A DNA stretch of 64,000 nucleotides from a candidate division LCP-89 bacterium B3_LCP. Lineage in GTDB: Bacteria; Electryoneota; B3-LCP. Both the position numbers and the translations under genes were made by a program. Of the stretch, positions 43,746-51,935 are shown in pieces. The notes under the pieces were generated by a model. The model was not told the origin of the DNA. It saw only the letters and a program-made list of their open reading frames with translations, and ran no database searches. The stretch lies in contig NJBN01000001.1 in the NCBI GenBank assembly GCA_005223185.1, positions 1 to 64,000 of the forward strand. The letters are read 5' to 3'. Position 1 is the first letter of the stretch, and each line of letters opens with the position of its first letter.

Positions 43746-44516
43746 TTAACTTTGTATTCTTTCGTGTACCCCTTTAGCGATCTCGCTCCACAGCTTGACA
43801 CACTGCATGAATTCATCGCGGTCCTTATTGGTTACCGGATTGGTAAAAGTAATCGCGGCTCTGACCTTTTCAACGATATCGACCCATTCATCCATTTTAG
43901 GCAAATTATCAATGAACTTGCCAAAAAGTTCTGTGTGCTCTTCGAAGATTTTTCTCAGATCTTTTATGTCCGTATAATATATAGCTTCTGCCCCAAATTG
44001 CCCACGCCAGCGTGTTTCGCCTTCACCCGAACGGCGGTCAAAGGTGCTGTACATGATGTCTCGCGGCGCTACATCGTACCACCAATCTATGCCATATTCC
44101 GTTGCCATTATTGCAGAAACAACGCGACGCATGGAATTCTCCAGAAAGAACAGCTTCATGCAGATTTCCGCATTTTGGTGAGCGTAAATAATCATTCCGT
44201 TATCCAGATAGGGATCGGTGTTAAGGTGATTTTTCTGCGCTTCACGTAACGCTTCTGAGGTCTCCTCTTTAGCCGGCAGTGCATCATCAATGATCTTCCT
44301 TAAACTCGGATCTGTTTCTCTTATCCGCAGGAGATCATATTCAGTGGCGTATTTTGACACATCGATGCCCAATTCCATGGCAACAGCTATTGCCGCTTGT
44401 TCACGCTTCAACCCGGTGGTTTCCGATTTTTTAACCACGTGCCCATAGATCTGGGTGATTCCTGTGTTTAATTTGTTCTTAAGTTGTTTTAAGAGTTCCT
44501 GGTTGATAGTACTCAT
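43746..44516 (-). CDS. HEPN-like (Swt1-type) protein lacking the usual RNase motif
   Basis: A 256-residue protein. An N-terminal helical part (1-90, QIYGHVVKKSETTGLKREQ) precedes a region resembling the Swt1/HEPN group (about 115-240: FFLENSMRRVVSAIMATEYGIDWW, DLRKIFEEHTELFGKFI). In active HEPN RNases a helix after this carries R-x4-6-H; here the matching place reads VRAAITFTNPVTNKDRDEF, with no His. It may thus be inactive, or a binding module. The family call is tentative. It occupies the dnaN-gyrB interval, where recF is often found. Confidence 0.5.
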   Translation of the reverse strand: MSTINQELLKQLKNKLNTGITQIYGHVVKKSETTGLKREQAAIAVAMELGIDVSKYATEYDLLRIRETDPSLRKIIDDALPAKEETSEALREAQKNHLNTDPYLDNGMIIYAHQNAEICMKLFFLENSMRRVVSAIMATEYGIDWWYDVAPRDIMYSTFDRRSGEGETRWRGQFGAEAIYYTDIKDLRKIFEEHTELFGKFIDNLPKMDEWVDIVEKVRAAITFTNPVTNKDRDEFMQCVKLWSEIAKGVHERIQS

Positions 44517-44596
44517 ACAATTTTGTACCTTTACCTTTTATACCTGTGAAACTGTCGTTTTGTTTTCGTTCTGTAGTGTTGTACAGTTGTAAAAGG

Positions 44597-44914
44597 TCAG
44601 CGTATCCTCATCTCTTTGATCTTATAGCGGCCGTATTTCTTCTTCAGCTCTTCTAATATTTTGGGCTTGACCATTGTCAATTGTTGGCGCCATACTGAAG
44701 AGTCTGCCTTTACCGTTAATAGCCCTCTTTCCAGCGTTTGCGGCGAGGCGTGTTTTGCCACTGTTTCGCCAACTACCTCTACCCATTTATTCTGCAGTTC
44801 AGCAGCTTTTAAATAACGCCTTAGCTTCGGTGACCGCACCGCGTTTTCCAGGGCATCCGCCAATGTCATATAAGGAAAAGGCTTGGCATATTTCCCCTTT
44901 TGACGTTTCCTCAT
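44597..44914 (-). CDS. dciA: DciA-type (DUF721) replicative helicase loader
   Basis: A 105-residue DUF721 protein. The domain is seen in LADALENAVRSPKLRRYLKAAEL, NKWVEVVGETVAKHASPQTLERGLLTVKADSSVWRQQLTMVKPKILEEL. DciA is the ancestral helper that brings DnaB to the origin in bacteria without DnaC or DnaI. Its position directly after dnaN in the origin region fits. It begins 27 bases after dnaN ends. Confidence 0.85.
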   Translation of the reverse strand: MRKRQKGKYAKPFPYMTLADALENAVRSPKLRRYLKAAELQNKWVEVVGETVAKHASPQTLERGLLTVKADSSVWRQQLTMVKPKILEELKKKYGRYKIKEMRIR

Positions 44915-44941
44915 GATATATGGTAATAATATCCCTGCGGA

Positions 44942-46063
44942 TTACTGCAGCCTGATAGGCATCAATAGCATCAGGAGTTCTTCGCCTTCCTTGGTCTCGT
45001 TGGGTCGAATCAGTCCCGCTGAAGTTGAAGTCCCTAAGTTAACTATGATGGACTCATCCGGAACGTGGCGGAGTGCCTCCAGAAGATAATTTGCATTGTA
45101 TCCGATCTCAAGATCATCGCCCTCAAAGGTTGCCTCAATCTCTTCCTGCGCTTTCCTGCCACTATCAGGATCCTCTGCGGATATTCCGATCTTGTCAGAA
45201 GTTACTTTGAATACAACCAGGCGGTTAATCTGGTTGGCAAATATAGAGACGCGCTTTACGGAAGCTATCAGCGGTCCTACGTCCACAAGCAGTTTATTGG
45301 GAACGTCCTTAGGAATAACCGCATCATAAGAGGGGAATTTTCCTTCGACTACCTTGCTGGTAATCACCATATCATCCATATCGAACACAACCCTGTTGGT
45401 CGCTAAGAAAATATCGACGGATTTAACCTCTTCCAGATTCTTCTGCAGAAGGTTCAGTGTTTTTAGAGGAACGATCACTTCCACATCATCTGCCGCAGAT
45501 GTTTCGTCAGACTGTCTCTGCTTAACCAGTTTTACCAACCTGTGACCATCTGTTGAAACTGCGCGCATTTCATTTGTCTTGAACTGAAGCAGGAGTCCTG
45601 TCAATGCCGGACGTAGTTCATCGTGGGAAACTGCGAAGACCGTCTGATCCAAAATACTCTTCAGCTCCTCAGGGCTGAAGGAAATCTTCTGAGGTGGTTT
45701 ATCTTCAGGAGCTGGTGGATATCTTGAGGGGTCTTCTCCTGGGATGTTAAATCGTCCTTTTTCTGTGCTTATCAGAAGATGTTGATCTTCTGTGGTTTCT
45801 ACTTCAATCTCTGCTTCCGGTAATTCCCGTAGTAACTCTTGAAGAGGTCTTGCCGGAACCAGTACCGAACCATCTTCCTGTCCTTCTACTGTTACATTGG
45901 TTATCAGGAAAACGTCTCCATCCGATCCCGTCAACGTCAGTTTGTTACCCTCTAGGACCGCGTGGACATTATAGAGAAAGGTTAAAGGCGTCCGCGAAGG
46001 AATAACACCGGATACCTTAGAGATCCCCTTTAAAAAAGGATCCTGAGTGACTTTAAACTTCAT
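44942..46063 (-). CDS. dnaN: DNA polymerase III beta sliding clamp
   Basis: A 373-residue clamp that tethers the replicative polymerase. It has three repeated clamp domains; MKFKVTQDPFLKGISKVSG begins the first and the protein ends in EELLMLLMPIRLQ, a typical clamp C-terminus. The start at 46063 is chosen because it matches the family N-terminus and AGGAG lies seven to eight bases upstream; the frame is open 21 bases further. It is followed by dciA. The likely replication origin lies just upstream. Confidence 0.96.
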   Translation of the reverse strand: MKFKVTQDPFLKGISKVSGVIPSRTPLTFLYNVHAVLEGNKLTLTGSDGDVFLITNVTVEGQEDGSVLVPARPLQELLRELPEAEIEVETTEDQHLLISTEKGRFNIPGEDPSRYPPAPEDKPPQKISFSPEELKSILDQTVFAVSHDELRPALTGLLLQFKTNEMRAVSTDGHRLVKLVKQRQSDETSAADDVEVIVPLKTLNLLQKNLEEVKSVDIFLATNRVVFDMDDMVITSKVVEGKFPSYDAVIPKDVPNKLLVDVGPLIASVKRVSIFANQINRLVVFKVTSDKIGISAEDPDSGRKAQEEIEATFEGDDLEIGYNANYLLEALRHVPDESIIVNLGTSTSAGLIRPNETKEGEELLMLLMPIRLQ

Positions 46064-46346
46064 AATGCACTCCTGCAGTTGCAAGTCATGAACCTTGTTA
46101 CTATTAATATTTTTATAGATTAATAAAATATAGTAGTAATAATAAGCATTGTGGATAGGTGAATAAGCATGCTAAGTGAATAATTTAAAGCAGACGTAGT
46201 GATGTTAGTAAAAAGTTAATTTTTGTTGATAAATTGTGGGTAAACACGTAAGAGACCACCGTGTAATCACAATCACGTTAACAAAATGTGTTTATTAAGA
46301 AGAAACCAACACCAAGCTAACGTGAAATTAACATGTTATCAACACT
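46064..46346. other. Probable replication origin (oriC) between dnaN and dnaA
   Basis: This AT-rich gap carries at least four sequences one mismatch from the DnaA box TTATCCACA or its complement: TGTGGATAG (46150-46158), TGTTGATAA (46224-46232), TGTGGGTAA (46235-46243) and TTATCAACA (46336-46344). An almost pure A/T stretch precedes them (about 46100-46145) and could be the unwinding element. Genes diverge around dnaA. Composition, gene context and box cluster agree, but no box is perfect. Confidence 0.6.
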
Positions 46347-47699
46347 TCAAGGTGAAGGTATTTTCGACTTTAAAGACTGAATCTCGGATGATAATTTTGA
46401 ATCACCATTTAACCGTTTACTGATGAGGTTACGCGCATGAATGACCGTTGAATGATCACGATTACCAAAACGCAGACCAATACTCTGCAGCGAGGAATTG
46501 GTAAGGTCAGCGCAGAGAAACATGGCAACCTGCCTCGCATGAGCGACCTCTTTCTTGCGATTTCTCGCTATTAAAAGATCTGCAGGAATATTATAGAAAT
46601 CAGCTACTTTCTTTTGGATGGTTTCTATATCTATAACAGCAGATGGAATCACGATGTGATCCCTCAAAACGTCTTTAGCTAATTCCAGCGAAAGGTCTTT
46701 TCCTGCAATTGATCCGTAAGCGAGAAGACGAATCAGAGCACCCTCCAGATCACGGATGTTAACCTTGAAAGTTTGCGCTAAGAAATCTCCTACGTCAGCA
46801 GGAATGTCTATTCCTTCCTGATCGGCTCGCTTTTGCAGAATTGCCAGGCGCGTTTCGAAATCCGGCGGTTGGATGTCGGTAACCAGCCCCCACCCTATCC
46901 TGCTGATCAAGCGCTTATCGAAATCATCAAATTCTTTTGGAGGACGGTCGGAACTTAAGACAATCTGAGCGCCCGCCTGGTAAAGAGAGTTGAAAGTGTG
47001 AAAGAATTCCATCTGGGTGCGCTCTTTACCCTGGAAGAATTGAATGTCATCTAAGAGGAGAAGATCCACTGTACGGTAAAGTCGGGAAAAATCGGTGGTT
47101 TTGTATCGCTTAATAGCCAAAATAAAGTCATTCATAAATTTTTCGCTGGTGACGTATAGAATATTGCTGGTTTTGTTGTGTGCCAGCGAAAAATTACCTA
47201 TAGCTTGAATGAGATGCGTTTTACCCAGACCGGTTGCGCCGTAAATAAAGAGAGGGTTGAAGGGCGTTTTTCCCGGAGCTTCTGCCACCGCCAGGGCAGT
47301 AGCTTTGGCGAAGGAGTTACTGTCTCCTTCAACAAAATTTTCGTACGTGTAACGAGGATTTAGCTGGGTTCGCTCGTAAAAATTTATTTCCTTCGTTTTT
47401 AGCTGTCGTGATTCTACTACAGGCTCAGGCTGGGTTTCGACAGGGTCTTCTTTGATGATCTTGTACTGAATTCTTATCTTTCCATCAGAGATGTCCGATA
47501 ACGCCGACAGGATGGTTTTATTGTAATGCGTATCAAGAAATTCGTAGAAAAAGCGATTGGGCACACCCACCTCAAGTATGTCTTCCGCAAGCTTCAAGCA
47601 TCTCAGCGGCTCGATCCAGGCATGAAAACTACTCTTGGGGATCTGGTCTTCAATCTTCTTTAAGACCAAATTCCATATATTTTGTGCGTCCATTGACAT
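46347..47699 (-). CDS. dnaA: Chromosomal replication initiator DnaA
   Basis: An AAA+ initiator of about 450 residues. Domain I at the N-terminus (IWNLVLKKIEDQIPKSSFHAWI), a variable linker, domain III with Walker A GATGLGKTHL and Walker B LLLLDDIQFF, and domain IV with the DNA-binding signature FGNRDHSTVIHARNLI. The start is placed at ATG 47699, just before the conserved N-terminus; ATG 47693 is equally possible and no ribosome site decides. Its promoter was not identified. Confidence 0.95.
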   Translation of the reverse strand: MSMDAQNIWNLVLKKIEDQIPKSSFHAWIEPLRCLKLAEDILEVGVPNRFFYEFLDTHYNKTILSALSDISDGKIRIQYKIIKEDPVETQPEPVVESRQLKTKEINFYERTQLNPRYTYENFVEGDSNSFAKATALAVAEAPGKTPFNPLFIYGATGLGKTHLIQAIGNFSLAHNKTSNILYVTSEKFMNDFILAIKRYKTTDFSRLYRTVDLLLLDDIQFFQGKERTQMEFFHTFNSLYQAGAQIVLSSDRPPKEFDDFDKRLISRIGWGLVTDIQPPDFETRLAILQKRADQEGIDIPADVGDFLAQTFKVNIRDLEGALIRLLAYGSIAGKDLSLELAKDVLRDHIVIPSAVIDIETIQKKVADFYNIPADLLIARNRKKEVAHARQVAMFLCADLTNSSLQSIGLRFGNRDHSTVIHARNLISKRLNGDSKLSSEIQSLKSKIPSP

Positions 47700-47884
47700 A
47701 ATTAAATAATTAACAATAAGATGTATTCGGGAAGTGCGAGAATCCACCGTAGCAAAAAAATATAGGGATATTCAGAGGAAAAGTCAAGCAAAATTATAAA
47801 GCTTACTCAAAACGGAATTCTTGTGTCCGCGTCCGAGATCATATTGAGGCAGAAACTTTCTTTCGAAAAACGGCAGAGAATGAC

Positions 47885-47913
47885 TTGCTTATCGGTAAAC
47901 TTTATGCTATATT
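47885..47913 (+). promoter_or_regulatory. Sigma70-type promoter of rpmH
   Basis: TTGCTT (47885-47890) and TATATT (47908-47913) are 17 bases apart, and the rpmH ATG follows 30 bases later. Confidence 0.7.
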
Positions 47914-47942
47914 AGTTTTCTGTATTTTTCAACAGGAGAGAA

Positions 47943-48089
47943 ATGAAGAGAACATATCAACCCAGTCGCCGCAAGCGCTTAAACAAGCACGGGTTTCGTA
48001 AGCGCATGTCCACGGCGGATGGCAGGAAAGTTTTGAGCCGCAGACGGGCGCGGGGTCGCAAGAGATTGACCGTTTCCGATGACATGTAG
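47943..48089 (+). CDS. rpmH: Ribosomal protein L34
   Basis: A 48-residue ribosomal protein, identified from the sequence itself: [18 protein letters not shown], then [20 protein letters not shown] and KRLT, the standard L34 pattern. AGGAG precedes the ATG, and a promoter lies 30 bases upstream. It opens the conserved rpmH-rnpA-yidD-yidC-mnmE-mnmG-rsmG series at the origin. Confidence 0.97.
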   Translation: MKRTYQPSRRKRLNKHGFRKRMSTADGRKVLSRRRARGRKRLTVSDDM

Positions 48090-48105
48090 AAGATTTCCCA
48101 GGACT

Positions 48106-48428
48106 ATGCGCCTGAAACGAAGAACGGACATCAAAGAGGTGCTGGGACTGGGGAAAAAGGTTACTCGGGGTGGACTGACGATTTTTTTTTACCCGGCAGC
48201 GCACCCAGATTCGCCGTATTAGTCGGTCGAAAATTAGGGAAAGCACATGTGCGAAACAAGCACAAGCGTTGGGCACGAGAGGTTTTTCGAAATAACAGAG
48301 ATGACTTCAAAAAAAACGGCAGCCTCATTGTCAGCTTCAAGCAGGTTTTTAACGACTACTGGATGGTTGAGGAAGCTATCCTCTCTGCTTATCAAATTGC
48401 CATCGAGAATAGTGGTGATAGTGCTTGA
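48106..48428 (+). pseudogene. rnpA: Ribonuclease P protein component, frame broken at T9 run
   Basis: The RNase P protein subunit, needed for tRNA 5' maturation. The frame from ATG 48106 reads MRLKRRTDIKEVLGLGKKV to LTIFF and then stops at 48220-48222. In the next frame the protein continues as LPGSAPRFAVLVGRKLGKA, with the family signature RNKHKRWARE, to a stop at 48426-48428. The joint is a run of nine T (48182-48190); one more T would restore a 107-residue protein of normal size. As the gene is essential in most bacteria, a sequencing error at the homopolymer is the simplest reading. Transcriptional slippage at the T run is the alternative. Its end overlaps yidD, as is usual. Confidence 0.9.
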
Positions 48429-48606
48429 TATATATAGAATGAGTTTCGGCATAAGTTTCGGGGGACAGTGCCGATTTTATCCTTCCTGTTCCACCTACGC
48501 AAGGCGGGCTTTTCTGAAAAATGGTGTACTGCTGGGGGGAACGAAGATCCTGTGGAGATTGGTTAGGTGCAACCCCTTCAATCCAGGCGGTGTTGACGAG
48601 CCCTGA
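48412..48606 (+). CDS. yidD: Membrane protein insertion efficiency factor YidD
   Basis: A small (about 64-residue) amphipathic protein that helps membrane protein insertion. The family core is clear: CRFYPSCSTYARRAF, GGTKILWRLVRCNPFNPGG. The start is uncertain among GTG codons at 48412, 48415 and 48421, chosen to leave the usual short N-terminal helix before CRFYP; ATG 48439 would be too short. It overlaps the end of rnpA and ends two bases before yidC. Confidence 0.85.
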   Translation: MVIVLDIYRMSFGISFGGQCRFYPSCSTYARRAFLKNGVLLGGTKILWRLVRCNPFNPGGVDEP

Positions 48607-48608
48607 TT

Positions 48609-50330
48609 ATGGATAAAAGAACAGCCATCGGCTTTGGGTTTATTATACTGGTAATAATTCTGCTGCCCTATTATTACAAGGCAGTGCTCCCCCCTACTGA
48701 ACCTGTAGTCCAACCAGAAATAAGCGGCGAAGAAACTACCACACCTGATACAACCTCAACATATATTGCCCCCAAAGAACTCACCACACAAGAAGAATTT
48801 CCACGGGAAATATCTGAACCAGGAGCTCTGGGCACAGGAGGATTTTCCCCGGAATTGCAACCAGAGACAATCAGGGTGGAAACTCCTTTGTATTCTATGG
48901 CATTCTCCACTCGTGGGGGAGTGTTGACAGAATGCAAACTATTGGAATATAACGACCAGTACGGCGATCCTGTACAAATTATCAGGGAGGATTCCCAGAG
49001 CAACCTGAATCTGATTCTTTATAACCTGGGTAATGCTTTAGATCTACGCCAGATTAAATTTGTTCCAGATAAAAAAGATCTATTTATTTCAGAAACAGGC
49101 GAAGGAAAGCTCACGCTCAGGGCGCAAACAGAAGACGGCAGCTGGGTGCAGAAGAAGTTTACTTTTAGGGGTGATGTTTATACTATTCAGATGCAAATCG
49201 ATGCCGGCGGAATAGCGGATCTCGATCCCTTTTATGAACTGTACTGGGGTGACGGTATGGCTATCACCGAAGCGGATTCAACTCAGGATGTCTATTATGC
49301 CAAAGCCTACGCTTATATGGGTGGCGAACTTGAGACCTTCAGCGAGAAAGGGAAAAAGGACCTGGCCGGTCAGGCGAGCGGCCAAACCGACTGGGTAGCT
49401 CAACGCAATAAGTACTTTGAAGTCGCCCTTCTTCCGGTTTCTCAGAAGGCTAAGGGGGTGCTTTTCGGAATACAGGCTAAAGCCAAAGTGGGGAAGATTA
49501 TTCCCAAGGTTTACAGTATGGCTCTGAGCATGGGGGGGAGGCTCGACCGAGAACCGGCAGTATTTGACGTTTTTTGTGGTCCCTTAGACCAGAACATTAT
49601 AAGGAACGTTCATCCGGCGCTGGAAGAGACCATGAACTGGGGATGGGCAGTGATAGAACCTTTCAGCAAATTGGTATTGTGGTCGTTGAAGGGATTGCAT
49701 ACATTCATTCCTAATTACGGTCTGGTGTTAATCATTTTTTCGATCATCATCAAAATTGTAGTCTGGCCCCTGACGCACAAATCGACCAAGGCAATGAGCC
49801 GGATGTCCGCCGTTCAGCCCAAGATGAAGGAACTACAGGAGAAACACAAGGGTCATCCGGAAAAACTGAACAAAGCTACGATGCAGCTTTATAAAGAGGA
49901 GGGGGTTAATCCATTCTCAAGCTGCTGGCCCACCCTTTTACAAATGCCGCTGCTTTATTCGTTGTTTATCATATTCAGATCTACCATAGAATTGCGTCAG
50001 GCGCCGTTTATATTCTGGATAAGTGATCTGTCTGCTCCTGACATTATAGTGAATTTGCCTTTCAATGTACCCATGTATGGAGCACACATCGCACTGCTGC
50101 CCATCGCGATGGGCATAACGCAGTTATTAATGAGTAAAGTGATGATGACAGATCCCAAGAATAAAGCCATGGTTTACTTTATGCCGATATTTATGGTGAT
50201 GATATTTAATAACTTCCCATCAGGGTTGTCCCTTTATTACGCATTATTCAATTTATGGACCTACCTGCAACATATCTATCTGAAAAGACAGGGTGTTTTG
50301 CAGAGTCCTGCGAAGCCAGCCAAAGCCTGA
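48609..50330 (+). CDS. yidC: Membrane protein insertase YidC
   Basis: A 573-residue insertase of the inner membrane. An N-terminal helix (FGFIILVIILLPYYYKAVL), a large periplasmic domain (about 60-355), and the conserved five-helix core (WSLKGLHTFIPNYGLVLIIF, KEEGVNPFSSCWPTLLQMP, FMVMIFNNFPSGLSLYYALFN). The long periplasmic domain is the Gram-negative type. It follows yidD with a two-base gap and is followed by an intrinsic terminator. Confidence 0.96.
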   Translation: MDKRTAIGFGFIILVIILLPYYYKAVLPPTEPVVQPEISGEETTTPDTTSTYIAPKELTTQEEFPREISEPGALGTGGFSPELQPETIRVETPLYSMAFSTRGGVLTECKLLEYNDQYGDPVQIIREDSQSNLNLILYNLGNALDLRQIKFVPDKKDLFISETGEGKLTLRAQTEDGSWVQKKFTFRGDVYTIQMQIDAGGIADLDPFYELYWGDGMAITEADSTQDVYYAKAYAYMGGELETFSEKGKKDLAGQASGQTDWVAQRNKYFEVALLPVSQKAKGVLFGIQAKAKVGKIIPKVYSMALSMGGRLDREPAVFDVFCGPLDQNIIRNVHPALEETMNWGWAVIEPFSKLVLWSLKGLHTFIPNYGLVLIIFSIIIKIVVWPLTHKSTKAMSRMSAVQPKMKELQEKHKGHPEKLNKATMQLYKEEGVNPFSSCWPTLLQMPLLYSLFIIFRSTIELRQAPFIFWISDLSAPDIIVNLPFNVPMYGAHIALLPIAMGITQLLMSKVMMTDPKNKAMVYFMPIFMVMIFNNFPSGLSLYYALFNLWTYLQHIYLKRQGVLQSPAKPAKA

Positions 50331-50356
50331 CACGGTGGTTTATACATACATTGATT

Positions 50357-50379
50357 CCCGCTGACAGGCGGGTTTTTTT
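50357..50379 (+). terminator. Intrinsic terminator after yidC
   Basis: CCCGC and GCGGG pair around TGACAG, followed by seven T. It ends the rpmH-yidC transcript; mnmE has its own start region, with TATAAT at 50478-50483. Confidence 0.8.
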
Positions 50380-50488
50380 GTGAGGGATTATGTGCAGAAT
50401 TTTAACCCTATAGTCGGGGTCGCCTGCCCCTATGGAGCCCCTGACCCTGACGAGATACATTTGTAAAACAATTGAGATATAATAGCGA

Positions 50489-51856
50489 ATGGAGGACGTA
50501 AATATAAACAGTCTTGAAGACACAATCGTGGCTCTGTCAACTCCCAGGGGACGCGGCGCCATTGCTGTTGTGCGGCTATCGGGTGAGCGATCATTGGAAA
50601 TCGCTTCTGAGATAGTGGAGAATAGTGAAAAGCTGTTGGAGCAGCAAACACACCGGATAGCACGGGCGAGATTGTTATTTGAGAACGGGCAGCTTCTTGA
50701 TGATGCGCTATACTCGCTGTTTCTGAAACCCAACAGCTATACCGGAGAGAATGTGGTGGAGTTCTCTATCCATTGCAGTCCCTTTATTATTGCCAATGTA
50801 ATAGATCGTTGTTGTCGAGAAGGAGCTCGTCCGGCAGAACCTGGCGAGTTTACCCAGAGGGCATTTCTTAACGGACGCATAGATTTAGCGCAGGCGGAAG
50901 CTGTCGCCGATCTCATAGCATCAGAGGGTGAAGCAGCTCACCGCGCTGCAATATCACAAAAGGAGGGCAATTTATCCCGGCGAATTGAGTCCATTCATGA
51001 CAATTTGTTAGAAACGGTTGCTTTATTAGAAACGGAAATAGATTTTTCCGATGAGGATATTCCTATTGTCGACAAAGGAGAATTATTAGGAAGAATGGCT
51101 ATAATACGTGAAATACTCGTGGAGTTAAGAGATACCTATCAGCGCGGACGTATGCTGCGAGAGGGTGTTCGGGTAGTTATCGCTGGAGCTGCCAATGTCG
51201 GCAAATCGACGTTATTCAACGCATTGCTTAAAGAGGACCGAGCGATCGTTCATGAACAACCGGGAACCACGCGAGATTCAGTTTCTGCCCGCATAGAGTG
51301 GGGGGGGGTCGGAATTAGGTTGGTGGATACGGCTGGTTTGGGGGATCATTTAAAAGGGCCAGATAAAGCGGCAGTTACCAAAGCAAGAGCGGAAGTCAAG
51401 CAAGCGGACTTAGTGTTGTGGGTAATAGACCTTTCCGAAAGCGATCACGAACTACCTCCTGCTGATATCATTGATCGTATGTTGTTGGTGGGAAATAAGT
51501 CGGACATAAGTGTGAAGTGTGAAATTCCTTCAGAATTTAAGCACCTGATGGTATCAGCATTAAAAGGAACAGGATTGACTAAGATTACAGATAATGTGTT
51601 GAATATGTTATCGTTAGATAGCAATTCAATCGAGATAGGCAGCGATACTCTAACCAGGGAAAGACACTATAGAGCAGTGGCAGAAGCTGTAGAATCTGTT
51701 GAGAATGCTCAAAGCGCCCTGCAAAAGGAGCGTGGAACAGAGCTAATAATTGCGGATCTCTGGGAATCTGCTAAGCATCTGAGCAGTATTATGGGAAAGA
51801 TGACGGCAGATGATGTCTTAAACCGCATCTTCGGGGAATTCTGCATTGGGAAGTGA
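50489..51856 (+). CDS. mnmE: tRNA modification GTPase MnmE
   Basis: A 455-residue GTPase that, with MnmG, modifies the wobble uridine of certain tRNAs. The N-terminal folate-binding domain (STPRGRGAIAVVRLSG), a helical domain, and an inserted G domain with GAANVGKSTL, DTAGLGDH and NKSD. The C-terminal FGEFCIGK with the essential Cys is intact. TATAAT at 50478-50483 ends only six bases before the ATG, so the mRNA may be leaderless, although no clear -35 box was found at the right distance. Confidence 0.96.
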   Translation: MEDVNINSLEDTIVALSTPRGRGAIAVVRLSGERSLEIASEIVENSEKLLEQQTHRIARARLLFENGQLLDDALYSLFLKPNSYTGENVVEFSIHCSPFIIANVIDRCCREGARPAEPGEFTQRAFLNGRIDLAQAEAVADLIASEGEAAHRAAISQKEGNLSRRIESIHDNLLETVALLETEIDFSDEDIPIVDKGELLGRMAIIREILVELRDTYQRGRMLREGVRVVIAGAANVGKSTLFNALLKEDRAIVHEQPGTTRDSVSARIEWGGVGIRLVDTAGLGDHLKGPDKAAVTKARAEVKQADLVLWVIDLSESDHELPPADIIDRMLLVGNKSDISVKCEIPSEFKHLMVSALKGTGLTKITDNVLNMLSLDSNSIEIGSDTLTRERHYRAVAEAVESVENAQSALQKERGTELIIADLWESAKHLSSIMGKMTADDVLNRIFGEFCIGK

Positions 51857-51935
51857 GTAGTAAGCTAATGTTTCACGTGAAACATTTTCGCATTAAATCT
51901 AAAAGGATTGTTTAGCGAAAGGTATATATCCAGAA

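Noticed and set aside
48247-48411. Longer N-terminus for YidD
   Set aside because: This part overlaps rnpA in another frame and lacks YidD similarity; family proteins begin about 20 residues before CRFYP.
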